The notes: generated by a model not told the origin, from the sequence alone. Shown: positions 46,901 to 59,216, counted from the first letter of the stretch. The stretch: DNA of 64,000 bases from Linnemannia schmuckeri (GCA_029449235.1 JANATG010000010.1:1054001-1118000); one strand, 5' to 3'. Numbers and translations: made by a program.

Positions 46901-48728
46901 GTAACGGGAGATGACCGAGGTCATGTCACCACGAGTAAGTTGGACCTGGCGCACAGTCAAGGCCTTGACCTGACCGACAAATGAGATGGTGTAGGGGTTC
47001 TTGACCGAGACGTGCTTCTGCTTGACCTGCTTGGCAGCCTCCTTGAAGTGAGCGACAGGGTTCTGCTCGCTGACCGAGGCCTGGTACTCGATACGCTGCT
47101 TCTCAACGTCAGTGTAGAAGGTCGAGGACTTGAAGGCATCCTCGAACTGCTTTGGGGTCTGGGGAATGCGACCCTCGAAGCCAGCGCGGGCCTTGCGCTC
47201 GTGGGAGTCAGTAACGGCAGTCAAGAAGTCGGCGGTGGTCTGACGAGTGGGGCAGTCAAAGCCAAGGTCGATGAAGTACTGGCGGGCCTGGTTAGCGGGA
47301 CCAAAGTAGATACAGCGACCCTCGTAGAGAAGCAAGGTCTTGTCAAAAAGATCGTAAATGTTCTCAGACTAAGCGATGAAAATAAAGTGAGCCAGTAAGT
47401 TACCGTTGCTTGATCATGTATCATAGCGACTCATTCACAAAAAAAAAAAAACTTACGGCCTGGTAGATGGAGACCATGGTGGCCTTGGACATCAAGTTGG
47501 TCATGACACGAAGGGACTTGACATAGTCGAGAGCCGAGGAGGCATCAAGGCCACGGGTGGAGCCATCCCACATGTTGATAGAGGAGCGGGTGGCCATCTG
47601 CTCGGCAATCGAGAGACGCTTGCGCTCTCCTCCGGAGACACCGCGGATGAAGGCGTTACCGACGACGGTCTCGACCTGCTTGGTCAAGCCGTACATTTTG
47701 GTGAGGACGTCCAAGAACTCGTCGACGAACTGCTTCTTGTGGGTCTGCTCAGGAAGACGCTTGCCGGGGGTCTTGGTCTTCAAGGCAGTGGTCAAAGTCT
47801 GACGAACAGTCAAGGTAGGGTAATGGAAATCATCTGTTAAAAAGGGATGACGAAAAGAAATGTTAATTTTCATGGCTCACATCATTACAAACAAATACGC
47901 ACAGACAAACGACAGACAAAAAAAGAAAAGTGCAAAATGTGTTTGTTTACCTTCTTGGTTGTACAAGACTTCACCGCGATGGTGGTCGCGGATCTCTTCG
48001 GCAGAGAAGGGGCCATAGGTCACCTCACCATCGACACCCTTGTAGTTCTTGCGGTCGTTGGCGAGGACACGCAACAGAGTTGAGCATCCAGCACCGGGAC
48101 GACCAAGGACCAGGATCATCTCACCGTCCTTGCAGAAACCGTTCATGGGGTGAAGAATGGTGCGGGTGATGGACTTGGGGGCAGCCTCGGACTTGGAGAA
48201 GGCCTTCTTGGCCCAGAAGTAAGGGTTGATGAGGTTAGAGAGACCAATGAAGGGATCACCAAAGTCCCTGATGTACTGGGCTCCGACACCCTCACCGGTG
48301 ACCTCGAGATTCTCCCAGGCAACACCGAGGTTGCGACGCTTGATGCCGGCATCCTCAGCACGAGGGATAATGTCCTTGAGGTAGTTGGTCAGATCGAAAT
48401 CCATGCCGTCGTTGGTAGTCTTTTCGCCGGTCTGGGTGCGGTAAAGGGACGAGCGACGGGTGAGCTGGCGCTCAAGCTTCTTGAAGTCCTTCTCGGCGCC
48501 GACGACATTGACGCGGGAGGGGCCTTCACCCCAGCGACCGCTGACGGCATCCTCGTAGGTACCGGTTTCGGAGTGGGTATCCTCCTCGTCGTCGTCGATC
48601 TCAGCCTTTTCGTTGTTGAAGGCGATGACGGTGTCGTGTGGTTGTTGGTAGGCGGATGCGTTGCGCAAGATACCTGTGGGTCGCTTGGCTTCTGGTGCAC
48701 CCGAAGTGTGTTCACTTGGGTTCGACAT
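43926..48728 (-). CDS. PDR-type full-size ABC transporter (ABCG family)
   Basis: Plasma-membrane efflux pump of the pleiotropic drug resistance class, usually exporting hydrophobic toxicants or lipids. Four exons (47951..48728, 47457..47833, 46523..47368, 43926..46412) give 4488 nt, 1495 aa, normal for PDR. Order is NBD1-TMD1-NBD2-TMD2. NBD1 has the PDR-typical degenerate Walker A GRPGAGCST at 209-217 (Cys in place of Lys), signature VSGGERKRLSIAE and Walker B region WDGSTRGLD. NBD2 has a canonical Walker A GSSGAGKTT at about 907-915, a divergent signature (ISVEERKRLTIG) and LLFLDEPTSGLD. Only one composite ATP site should be fully catalytic, as in Pdr5. About six hydrophobic helices are seen in each TMD. 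The N-terminal ~110 residues are hydrophilic and acidic. Substrate cannot be inferred. Confidence 0.96.
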
Positions 48729-51700
48729 CGTGAGATTGGATGTTCAGTGTAAAGAGGGGGACAAAATAAGGTGTGTATGTGTGTGATGGAACAGGGGCTG
48801 TGAGTGGTGGTAGGTGCGTGAGATGTGCTTAGTAAACAAAGTAAAAAATGGAGAGTGGGGAGTTGGTTATGGGTTTGTGAGGGGTAAAGAAGGTATGAAT
48901 GAAAATGCAAGAAAGATTAAAATAAAAAAAAGAGGTATGTGCAGATGGTATGAAGCAAGAGCAAAGCGGAGGGATGGTAGTAGAATACAAAAAGTGAGAA
49001 TTAAAGAAGAAGAAAAAGAAGCAAAAAGAACAAAAAGAAAAGAAAGGAAAAGATGATGATGAGAAAGAAGAAGTGAAAAAAAAAAGAGGAAGGAGGATGA
49101 GGAAGGGTTATCTTTTATACCTTTTAGTCTCGTACTATCGGTGCTCATTTCTCCCATGGGTATCATTTACCCTTGTGTCCTCCTCGGCAATTGTATGCCC
49201 GTGTGTACGGTGTACTAGATGATTCCCCTCTTCCCTCTCATCGGACTCTAGAAAACCTTGTCCACCAGGATTTGGACTATGATGATATGTGATATGGGGT
49301 GTGTATCGGGGATAGAAAATAATATCAGACAAACAAAATTTCTGATCAGTGATTATTCAGTCCAATTCAATCATTTATTATCTTCGGCCCTCGTATTTCC
49401 GGGACATACACAGACAACAGACGACGATCTGTCATTTCAGACATACCAAACGATAACGAGCAAACCATACACACAACAACGAAAACAAAGAACGACAAGG
49501 GAACGTCGAGGGAACGATGGTCTATTGACAGTCGATAACTGCAGGTACACAGAACAGCAATCATTACTGCTGCTACTTCCCCTTTTTCTTCTTTTCCTTT
49601 TAACCCCTCGCTTCTTCCTCGTCACCCTCTTGCCCTCGCTCCTTTCTTTTCGTTCTCTTTTGTCTAGCACTCTAACCCTCACACAATTTGAATAAGGTGC
49701 AAGACTCTGATTGCTCATCCCCTCCTGTGCCTGTTCCCTAAAGATAAAGGAGTCTCTCCCTCTCTCTAAAATTTAAAAGGGTAAACATCTCCCGGTCAAA
49801 AAGATTTTCGACAACTCGTCATTTACCTTACTGTACAACCTTTGCCCCCTCTTTCATTTCTTTTGAGTTCACCTTGGCCATTTCTAATCCCCAGCCTACT
49901 CTTCCTCGCCCTTTTGGATGTGTTTACTCTCCATTCTTACTCATATTTGCTTTTCTACAGTGCACCCTTACTGTCTTAGTACTGCGCTATCATGAACGAT
50001 AGCTCCCCTCCCATCCCACATTTTGCCACGTACACCTTATGCAGCCACTGTGTGCCAGCTCCACCTAGCCTACCTCAACATGCATTCTTCATAAGAAAAG
50101 CAGGAAAAGAACGGTAACGGTCATGCCCCTCATCTCAAAACGATCAACAATGGGTCAAAGCATGCCTTACTGGGCTGGAGTTATTCTTTGCACAACAAAC
50201 AAAGACCTCACAGGGCGCCACGACTGTTAAGGAAAAAAATCGATACAGATAGCAACCGGGATGAGGAACCATGCAAATAAAAGGAGAAAACAAAAGATCG
50301 GTGGTCGGGATTCTGTGCCGCACAGTCAAAATTATCCGAGAGGGGGATTAGGAGTAGTTTGGAGTGAGGCTCACACACACACGCAACCATTTAAAAAATA
50401 TGTTTCCAGCAGGGTATAATATGAGCACCAGCTGTGCATGTGTATACGATATGTACTATGGTGCCTCAAAAATAGATAGTTTTCGCAGTGAAAGAGAAAG
50501 CAAATAAACTCTACGGGGATAGCCCCATTAACCCATTGACAATTTAACAAAAGATCGCCCAGCGTATACAAATGAGAATGAAAATAGAAACCCCTCAAGA
50601 TGCACAAGAGAGGCAGAGTGAAAGAGAGAGTCGAGCAAGGTGAATGGTTGATTTTTGGTCAGGGACCTCATATCAATGTGGCGCCACAAGAGGGTGAAAG
50701 GGAGATATGTTTGCCCTTTTAGATGTCAAGTGAACCGGCAGCCCAAGGGGACCAAGGGACCGACAGGAAGAATGCAACCGAAACGAAGAAGAAACGTGCA
50801 GGAATAGCGATTTATTGGGCTGTTCGTGAGCTTCAGATGTATGTAGAGGATACACAAGGAGCAAAAGAATGAAAGGTGGATGAGATAGGCAATGGGGTGT
50901 TCCTGTGGACCGATAGGAACAAAATAAGGAAAATGGGGCGCCAATTGCTCCAGAAAAAGGCTGAATGAGCCATCATCTCTTGCTAGACTACCACTGCTTT
51001 CATTACTCAGCAGCTCAAGGGCGCTGGGACATCTCAAATCCCGAAAGTGAGGGTTGGGAGAGGAGAGTGGGAGAGGAGAGTGGGAGAGGAGCGAAAGAAG
51101 GCCGTAATCAAATGTGCGAAGTTCATATCCCGCTCATTTGTGTACATGTATCGTACTAGCTGTGGAAGACAAAAGGACAAAATAAAAGAGAGAAAGAGAT
51201 TTGCGTTATTTTCCTAATTTTTTTTTTTTTTTTTTTTTTTGTTCACGTTGCGGTTGTTGAGCACGTTAATGAAGCAGGAGGAAGGAAGGGCACTTCATTT
51301 TATTGGTTCTTGGGTTCATTTCTTTGGCTTTTTCTTCGAAATAGGATCCACTTTCCCACCTTTATTTTTTATTTCTTCGTTCTGATAAGATTGGAAAAAA
51401 AAGGACACGCTCACCTAGACCGATGATGGTCTCTTCTCTTTCCTGTCTTATTCAGCACATGTAACACATTCACCTCAGGGATCATTGCACAGGATAGATA
51501 GTCAGCCATGCACTCTCTTGCTAATCGGTCATAACGTTGTTCCTTCCCCACTTTTGTTTATGAATGAACCACCTCTTCCACTCCCCCGTGGCAACAATGT
51601 GATGGTGTTTCTAATTGACGTACTGGGAGACGGCTGGGGTGAGTAAAGCTGAGTTATCCTTCTACTGAAAATAACGAGGAAATTCACTGTTTCAGGGAAT

Positions 51701-53030
51701 ATCGGGCATGGATTTATCCCCATCCTTTCGTTTTTTTTTCTTTGAGTTTGGTTGGTCGACATCGTAGATGTTTCTCGATCGTATCCCTTTTTTCATTTTC
51801 TACTGTTTTCTCTTCAAGTCGACATGATCGGGGTTGACTCAGAGACAACCAGACAGACATAGAGAGTGAGATAAACAATCGTATTGACAAATCTGGCATC
51901 GTACTCATCCTTATGTCCTCTGTCACACTTCGGTCCTTTCTTCATTCCGTGGGTAGTTACTGGCTGTCGCACAAAGGAATCATCGTAAATTGCTGTGGCG
52001 CCATGTCAACATAAGGAGGTAATGCGAAGTGATGACGCCAATGTTTGAGATGCTACTTTTGTTTTTTGTTTTTTTTTTTCCTTTTCCAATTGCTTTGCAC
52101 AGTGATGGGTATCGTTCCTTCTGTGTCTTCAACACCTTCCGTTAGGTTGACAAAGCAAAAAATAAAAAAAAATAAAAAAAAAAAAAAAAAAAAGGCATGG
52201 GACGATTAAGTACCAAGGAAGAGTAAGAGGGACGGATAATTTCCATCCGAAAGATTCGTTGTGAACGTCATTGGACAGCCAAGGGGGGGAGGAGGGAGGA
52301 GGGAGGAAGGAAGGAAGGGAGGGTCGGAGGGAAGAATAATTTCCGGCAGAGGTTTCCCCATTTGGATATCATTTTCTGAATCAAACACTTAAGTACGCTG
52401 ACATGCACACACTAATGTTGATTGGGTTTTTGCATGTTTACCCTTCATTTGAGCAGCACCCTTAGGATACAACCTATATCCAACTCTTCCCCCGGGCGAA
52501 CATCACATAGCTTATCTGCCTCAAGCGCATCGACCACCAACAAGAAGCAAACAAATAAACAAATCGTCATCGACTTCTATTTACCCTTTCTTATCCACAT
52601 TCTGCCCCCCCCCCCCCCCTTTTTTTTTTATAACTATACTTATTCTTTCCACGAGGCATTCCCTCTTTCTCTTGCTCTCTTTTATCCGCCGATTGACGTT
52701 TTTTACTCTTTGCCTTTCTTTAGTTCATATAAATAAGCTCAAAGTGTACCACAATGTTGTTTCTTGCTGGAGAGAGAGGGAAGCGATTAAAGAGCTAAAA
52801 GTTGTCTTCTAAATTTCGTTCCCATCCACTCTCTTTCTCTCTATCTCCCTCTCTCTTTTACTCTGTCTCTAGCCATTCGAAACTTCTTCGACTCACTCCT
52901 TCCTTCTCTCGTTCTCATCCATCTTCTTCCTCCATCTCTCTTACCTGCATCCATACTCACACAACTCCTCTCCTTATTTGCATTAAAACATAAATGTCGA
53001 CCTGCCATCCTCACGCTCCCCCTTCAGTCT
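48729..53030. other. 4.3-kb gene-free region
   Basis: The first ~370 nt are purine-rich on the plus strand, i.e. a pyrimidine-rich leader/promoter for the ABC transporter. The rest contains simple tracts (T23 at 51218..51240, C14 at 52606..52619, GGAGGAAGG repeats near 52288..52325) and no supported gene. Confidence 0.5.
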
Positions 53031-53308
53031 CTCATACTCACTTCCGCTCATTCCCTGAGTCAGGCACAACTACTTGATATTGAGGAGCAGGGCTGATAGG
53101 GCAGTAGTAGATTATGCTTAAGACCAAGAGATCATGGAGAATGTCGGAGCCTTCGTAGCTACACTAGTGAACAAGAGAGAACTACCAGTGAAACCAGGTG
53201 ATATTGTATGCAGCCTTTAAGAGTAAAACAGAGGCATGAAAAATTTGTTTTCAGAAGAGTGTGAGAGGTTTGGAGTATCTCACCAGGGATACAGGGATAA
53301 TAACATAC

Positions 53309-53456
53309 GCGTAGTTGTTCAATGTCTCTCTCTTTGTATGGACCGTTCGTAGTGGTTCTCAATTGTATATCCTTCAACTGAAAACGACCAGCCCCAGTTC
53401 TCTTCATATACTTCATTTTCTCCCTGCAGTTCTCACAAAAAGCGCGATCAAACAAC
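53309..53456 (-). other. orphan coding-like exon with a C-x2-C motif
   Basis: A 148-nt stretch bounded by a good acceptor (gtttttcag) and donor (gtatgt). It encodes a non-repetitive peptide beginning LFDRAFCENCREKMKYM and continuing to a KERDIEQLR end. The C-x2-C followed by a basic helix and a (Q/L)xKDIQL segment is reminiscent of small zinc-linker motifs in XPA-like or F-box-associated proteins, but this is only an impression. A second open stretch (about 53035..53157, minus) reads YEGSDILHDLLVL and ends in TGA, but its phase does not fit the first exon. No start exon was found. Possibly a gene remnant, possibly a short gene with unrecognised exons. Confidence 0.25.
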
Positions 53457-53881
53457 CTGAAAAACATGCTTTGTGAACGAGTTAGAGTTAAAAGTCACGA
53501 ATGCCTTCCGCTCATAACTGACTTTGCATTTCGGAACAAAAAAATTCATTACTTGCTTTCATTATTGCCTTTGTTCGTTTGCTTGCTATGACTATACCAG
53601 AGATATCAAAAAATAGCTCCCTGACCTTTTGTTACTTGCACCTTTTGTTCCGTTTTCTCATGCAACAGACACAGTGATGCCCTTTCTTCTTTTTCTTGCT
53701 AGTTCCACTCAAGAGTCAGACTCCGCTTCAAAAAGAGAGAGGGGAAAAAAAGGAGGGTCCAGATAGATCAAGTTACAAATGATAGAACATCAATCCGCTC
53801 TCCTCCATTCCTACCCTTCGCTCCGGGCGCCAACCTGGACACCATGCCCCACCTTGCGGAGGGGGGGGGGGAAGGGATGAG

Positions 53882-53888
53882 AAAAAAA
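53882..53888 (-). terminator. RNA polymerase III terminator of tRNA-Trp
   Basis: A run of seven T's in the sense of the tRNA, starting 6 nt after its discriminator base. Confidence 0.75.
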
Positions 53889-53894
53889 GAACAA

Positions 53895-53967
53895 TGGAGA
53901 ATGAGAGACTTGAACTCCCGACCTTCCGCTTTGGAGACGGACGCGCTGCCAATTGCGCCAATCCTCC
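53895..53967 (-). tRNA. tRNA-Trp(CCA)
   Basis: 73 nt including the discriminator A, no intron. The acceptor stem GGAGGAT pairs with ATTCTCC (one G-U). The D stem GCGC/GCGC encloses AATTGGCA. The anticodon stem TCCGT/GCGGA has loop CTCCAAA, giving anticodon CCA for UGG. The T stem GGGAG/CTCTC has loop TTCAAGT. A T7 terminator follows. Short open frames across this locus are shadows of the tRNA. Confidence 0.95.
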
Positions 53968-54538
53968 TTCATATTGTCCATGTTTAAACACTTCTTTGCT
54001 CTGTTCCTTTGTAGCAGATGGAAAAGGAAGCTCTCTGGGAGAGAGCGTCGGGGAGCCAATCAGGCTGCGCGGATTTCAATCATGGTTCCTTAGAACAATG
54101 GGAAGAAATGGAAGAGATTGAGAAAAAAAAATTGGAGCCTCTAACTCTGTTCCTGTGAAGGAGATAATTTCAAAACGGTGATAATTGCGATTTCGGGAAA
54201 CGAAAAAAAAAGAAAAGACGAGACTTGATGCAGCAGTAACTTGCACCTTTGTGTGTATGAAAGATAAAGATTGAAGGAATGGATCAAACAGGGTTTGTTG
54301 GATAGTGATGGGGGTTTTTTTATTGCTGTTGATGAGGAGGAATGATTATCGACAGGTGTAGGGGGAGTGAGGTAATGAAGCGTAGAGATTAGGACATGTA
54401 AAAGTGGTTACAGTGTATGGAAGATGGCTAGAGACCAACAATGTATGCAAACAAGTAAGGAAAAAAAGGGGCGAATAGTGAAGCAAACGAGTGGCGTGAA
54501 AAAAAAGCGCGCTACGAGCAGCAAACGACGAGAGCTTC
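53968..54538. other. spacer between tRNA-Trp and HAP2
   Basis: 5' flank of the tRNA and 3' flank of HAP2. No other gene seen. Confidence 0.5.
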
Positions 54539-56563
54539 TTAATCATCCCCGGTTGGAGTCAAGAGACTTCCGCTTCCACCATCTTCAGGCACCTGGCCAT
54601 CTTCCTCAGCATCCTCCTCGTCTCCTTCATCCGATGTTGAGGGAAGTGTGGCAGCTTGTGCCTGAGTCGACTCAGCCAATAAAGTAACAGATGGATCTGC
54701 GAGTGCAAGAGGCACTGCCGTAGATCCCGAACCTTCACCCGTATCGGTGGGTGCTGGAGGTGGCGTCATCATGGTGGGTGGAGTGGCCGCTGCTGGGGTG
54801 TGCTGTGCTGAACTCGTGGGGGTCATGAGCGAGGTTGATGTGTTCAAGGTCGAACCAACGACAGCCGGCCCTAGGTGGTGAAAAGCGTGCTGTTGAGTTG
54901 ATGAAGAAGATCCATCGGCACTTGGGACAGCTGTAGGTACAGAATGCTGACTGGCAGCGACACTGCCAGATGTTGAGGTGGCGGCGGTGGCACCTGTGGA
55001 CGAGAAGGTGGTAGCAGAGCCGGGAGAAATTGAAGCCGCCGACGGCAACGACTGGGAACGCTCATGAGAGGAAGAGATGGGTACTGCTGGAAGATCGCTT
55101 GGAGGACCCAGCCATGCCATTGGAGGGACTGAGGGCCCTACAGAAGCTTCCGGAAAGGATGATGGACCAAGTTGGTTCGAAGTGAGCAAAGGCTGCACCT
55201 CGAATGTTTGGTTCAACTGATTGCCCTGCTGAGATGGCAACATCATGCCTGGATTTTGGCGTTGAAGCTCGTCGCCATGATGGAGCTGCTGGAGGGCGGT
55301 GGATTGCTGTTGGTGATTGTACATTGTGTCAACAACTCTAGACGTGGTTGGCAAGTGGTGTTGCAGAGGCAGTGGAATCTGCGACTGTTGCTGTTGTTGT
55401 GGTAATGGTGGTGGCTGAGACGAGCGAGGAGGATAAGGGTGATGTCGCTGGTCATGGAGAGCTGGTTGATGCGGACCTGGGTGAGGCTGCTGCTGTGTGC
55501 CCTGCTGTCTCTGCATGAGGATCTGTTGAGTTATGAACTGCTGCTGCTGCTCTGGGGTGTAGTTGGTGTTGGCGAGGTGCATATCACCTCCGACGGGACC
55601 GACACCTCCTTGCGTTTCGAACAATGCCTGAAGTCGATCCAGCTCTGCAATCTCGTGCGAGGTCAAGAATCGACCTCCTGGGCCGCGGGGTCTGCGCATT
55701 GCATGTTTGTGTCGCGACTCGTGCAAGTAAGGCTGGCGTGTGCAGACAATGGGCCATATTAGCGATGGAGATTCAAGTCACGTTCAACCCCCCCTCCAAA
55801 AAAAAAGAATATCAATGGAACTGATCAAACAACAGCTGATTATAACATAAAAAATACCTTGCGGATCTTGGCCATTCTGTTCATCTCCTCCAACTTGGCA
55901 CGGGCAGCACGTCTCTTCAGAATCCGGTGGTACTGCTTAGCATTCACATACAGCGGCTCCTCATCGCCGCCGCCCGGCTGCTGGCCTTGTCCACCCGCAG
56001 ACCCTTCTCCACTGCTAGCCGGGTTTGGAGGCAAAGGAAGATGTGGCTGATGCTGGTGGTGCATCTCTGGCGGATAAGGCGGGCCCTGCAATTGGTGATG
56101 AGGCTGATAGGACTGTTGGGAGTGCAAGTGTGAGTGGCCAAAGTCTTGCGACGAGCGACCCTGTGAATGAGGCGACGAAGATCTGGTTGGGCTTTGAGTT
56201 GCCATCATTCCATGCGACTATGAAATGAAGTGAAGTCCGTGCGTTAGCACACACACACACACACACTCTTGAGAACTATAGTAGAGCCTTTGTGGTGGAG
56301 ACTATCTATGCTTTGGTTCTTACCATCGCAAACTGCTGCTGCTGAAAATCAGAGTACCGTCCATCCTATCGTATCGTATCAAGAATACACGAAAAAAAAT
56401 TCACACGGACAAGTTAGCTTCTTTTGATCAAGTAGGAAGAGAGATCTACACTGTGCACCATTATTTTAAGGTTTACAGATGATTGATTCTGGCTGTAGAC
56501 AGCTCCCTGATGGTAAGGTTGCTGCTGTTGTGGCGGCTGCTGTTGTTGCTGGTGGTGGAGCAT
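54539..56563 (-). CDS. HAP2: CCAAT-binding factor subunit HAP2/NF-YA
   Basis: DNA-contacting subunit of the heterotrimeric CCAAT-binding factor (with HAP3 and HAP5), a regulator of respiratory and many other genes. Four exons (56477..56563, 56324..56365, 55858..56217, 54539..55732) give 1683 nt, 560 aa, about twice yeast Hap2. The NF-YA core is split by intron 3: the subunit-association helix EEPLYVNAKQYHRILKRRAA (about 129-148) precedes it and the DNA-binding part PYLHESRHKHAMRRPRGPGG (164-183) follows. The N-terminus (MLHHQQQQQPP) and the long C-terminal ~370 residues are Gln-, Pro-, Ser- and Thr-rich, as in glutamine-type activation domains, ending in an acidic tail. Exon 2 is only 42 nt. 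The start at 56563 is the first ATG giving an open, phase-consistent chain. Divergent from IMP3. Confidence 0.93.
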
Positions 56564-57106
56564 AGGATTTTAAGGCCTTTGTTGTTGCCGGTTGAGATTG
56601 AAGAGGAATAGTGCTTGATTTCTAAGGCGGAAGCACACGATAGTTGAGGAGTTAGTGGTATGCACACGTTCCCCAGTGGAAGTAGAAAGATGTTAAGTCG
56701 AGGGTAGCGGTGGTTTGTTGAAGTTGTAGGGGGGTTTCTGGAAGGCGAAGAAGTGTGGGGAGGAAGAAAGGTGGCGAAGGGTGGAAGTGAGGTGAGGAAA
56801 GGGTTTAAATCGGCCCTTGGGCAAAGCGGGGTAATGACGCAAAAAAAGGCAGAGTATGAAGTTCGGGATGGTGGCGCGCCTGACTCTCCTCACTTTCTGA
56901 CGTTTGAAACACGTTGAAAAAAAAAAAGAAAAAAAAAGACGATCTGTCACGGGACAAGCAGTCTCACATTTTTGAGTGGCTTTGCTCTGTTTGTTCGTTC
57001 CCTCCCTATCTTTTTCTTTTTTTTTTATTGAGCCAAAAGTGTATTCCATGCACAAAGCCAGGGCATCCTTTTCTACCAACAAACTCAACTTCCATCACCC
57101 TCAACC
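56564..57106. promoter_or_regulatory. divergent promoter region of HAP2 and IMP3
   Basis: 543 bp between opposed starts. The IMP3 side carries CT-rich sequence just before the ATG. No CCAAT or ATTGG pentamer was seen here, so HAP autoregulation through a standard site is not supported. Confidence 0.5.
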
Positions 57107-57928
57107 ATGCGTCAACTGTCCCATCACGAACAAAAGCTTCTCAAGAAGGTCGACTTTTTGCAGTGGAAGTCGACCGAGAACGTACGCGAGGTCAAGGTCA
57201 TGCGCAGATACCACATCCAGAAGCGTGAGGACTATATCAAGTAAGGAAGGACTCAAGGACAGACAAAACGAGCAAGCACAAGGACGGTCCAGGACTACTC
57301 TTGTTGCGCTCTTCATGTGTGCGCAGGAAGAAAGACTGGGCTATCTCAACAAGCACAGAAGCTAATGCTAAACCCTTTCTCTGTGCTTTATTCGCCTAGG
57401 TATAACAAACTCTGTGGAAGCATCAAATCTCTCGCCAACAAAATCTCACTCCTTCCACCTCAGGACCCCTTCCGTGCCAAACAGGAGGAGGCATTGCTGG
57501 AAAAGTTGTATAACATGGGTATCATCACTGCCCAGAAGCAGTTCTCGCAGGTCGACAAAATCACCGTCTCGGCTTTCTGTCGTCGTAGACTCCCCATCGT
57601 CATGTGTCGTTTGAAGATGGCCGAGACTGTCAAGGAGGCTGTCACTTTTGTTGAGCAGGGACATATCCGTGTTGGACCAGAGACTGTCAGCGATCCAGCA
57701 TACTTGGTGACCCGCAACATGGAGGACTTTGTCACCTGGGTCGATACTTCCAAGATCAAGAGAAAGATTATGAAGTACAACGACAAGGTAAGCAATTCAA
57801 CCGCAACGGCATTCCAGGACATGTCTGTAATGTTGTGATATATCAGTAATGACTTGACTCTAATTCATTCTTTCTTCCTTTTGTTTGATGCTGTCTCGTC
57901 ATAGTTGGACGACTTCGATCTTTTGTAA
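57107..57928 (+). CDS. IMP3: U3 snoRNP protein IMP3
   Basis: Component of the small-subunit processome that helps U3 snoRNA base-pair with pre-rRNA during 18S maturation, in the nucleolus. Three exons (57107..57240, 57400..57787, 57905..57928) give 546 nt, 181 aa (human 184). The N-terminus [20 protein letters not shown] and KREDYIKYNKL match the RPS4-N-like part. The S4 RNA-binding domain at about 105-165 includes [21 protein letters not shown] and [12 protein letters not shown]. The protein ends DDFDLL, as in orthologs. The last exon encodes only seven residues plus stop. A poly(A) signal AATAAA is at 57974..57979. Confidence 0.96.
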
Positions 57929-58300
57929 AACTACTCTTCATCCTCTGTACACTATCATTCCCGCATTCATTCTAATAAATTCAGTTCATAAGCACTTGCA
58001 CTCCACGGAGTAAAATTACGGTCTACTGACCTTTGTTCAGTACTTACTCCCATTGAGCACACCAACGCCGATATTTACCAATACTTGTAGTTTGGTTTGT
58101 GAACATTTGGCCCAAGTTGGCTCAGATAATCGTGCATGGAGATAGCACGGGATACTTTTCAAGGCAATTCAAAATGCAAATGATTCCGGGCCAAGCCACA
58201 TGTCCGTGGTTTTTTCGGTGTTTTTTGTGTGCAGCCTCCGACAGCGAACGATTGATCCATCACACCCTCCCTCCTCTCTCCCTCCATCATACACCTCACC
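57929..58300. promoter_or_regulatory. IMP3 3' flank and QCR7 promoter
   Basis: 372 bp. It contains ACCAATAC with the CCAAT pentamer at 58078..58082, about 220 nt before the QCR7 start. The last 60 nt are CT-rich. Confidence 0.5.
58078..58082 (+). promoter_or_regulatory. candidate CCAAT box upstream of QCR7
   Basis: ACCAATAC resembles the reverse complement of the yeast HAP-complex consensus TNATTGGT at all but the last position. QCR-type genes are classical HAP targets in yeast. A single pentamer occurs often by chance, so this is suggestive only. Confidence 0.35.
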
Positions 58301-59216
58301 ATGTCTGGCATCACCCTCGTCAACCAGGTCAAGGCTTCCAAGTTCTTGTCTGGCATGCTCCAGCCCGTCGCCAACGCTTTCGTCAACGCCGCCGGCTACC
58401 GCAAGCTCGGTGCGTGCTTTTCTTCTACTTTCCCTTTATTATCCCTCTGAACACTTTCCACGATTTTTTCCGAACGTGTTTCCTACCACGGAAAAGCCAA
58501 CATACGACTACTTTAACTCGTCAATGCAAGATCATTGACATACGGCGACTCTATGTTTTATGGATTTGGCTACGGGCATGGAAGGAGTAGATGATTGCAG
58601 TTCCGGGTTGGAAACACTAGTTTGGTCTAGGGCCAGATGACTGCAAGGCGTTATCGAAGCCCTAAGTGACAGAGACCAGTTCGGACATTCTGTTGGCCAA
58701 GAACCGGGTGCTTGATCTAGGATGTTTTAAGCGGACAAAAAGGCCATGAGCGCCTCTTTGGAATACTCAGGACTTTGTCTTTACGATCACACCACGCGGA
58801 ACACCAACTTGTGCTTACAGGAACTCTGAGAGGGCACCCTTTTACGACCAGTCGCAGTGAAGAAAGCTATCGTATTGGGAATAATCGACAAAAACGCCAA
58901 TGACCAAGAGTATTTACGCCTCAATTGATGTCTTATTCTCGCGTCATTAATAGGTTTGCGTTACGACGATGTCCTCCGTGAGGAGACCGACATCATCCGT
59001 GAGGCCATCAACCGTCTTCCCGACAACGAGGGTTACGAGCGTGTCTATCGCATGAAGGTTGCCTTCCAGTACTCTCTCTCCCACACCATCGCCACCAAGG
59101 AGAACACCCTCAAGCCCGAGGATGATATCCGTTACCTCACCCCCGTCATCGACGAGGTCGCTGCCGAGTTTGCTGAGAGGGAGGACTTCAACAACATCAA
59201 GTCTTACTCTAAGTAA
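58301..59216 (+). CDS. QCR7: cytochrome bc1 complex subunit 7 (QCR7/UQCRB)
   Basis: Matrix-side ~14-kDa subunit of respiratory complex III. Two exons (58301..58409, 58954..59216) give 372 nt, 123 aa, the normal size. Recognisable blocks are NAAGYRKLGLRYDDVLREE, EAINRLP, RVYRMKVAFQYSLSH and YLTPVIDEVAAEFAERE. The intron is 544 nt, longer than the coding sequence, and no exon or snoRNA could be recognised in it. The gene is convergent with the NUDIX gene, 270 nt between stops. Confidence 0.96.

Noticed and set aside
58410..58953. Possible intron-encoded snoRNA in QCR7
   Set aside because: Only imperfect C-box-like words (AGATGATT, GATGACT) and one distant CTGA were seen. Spacing and terminal stem are missing.
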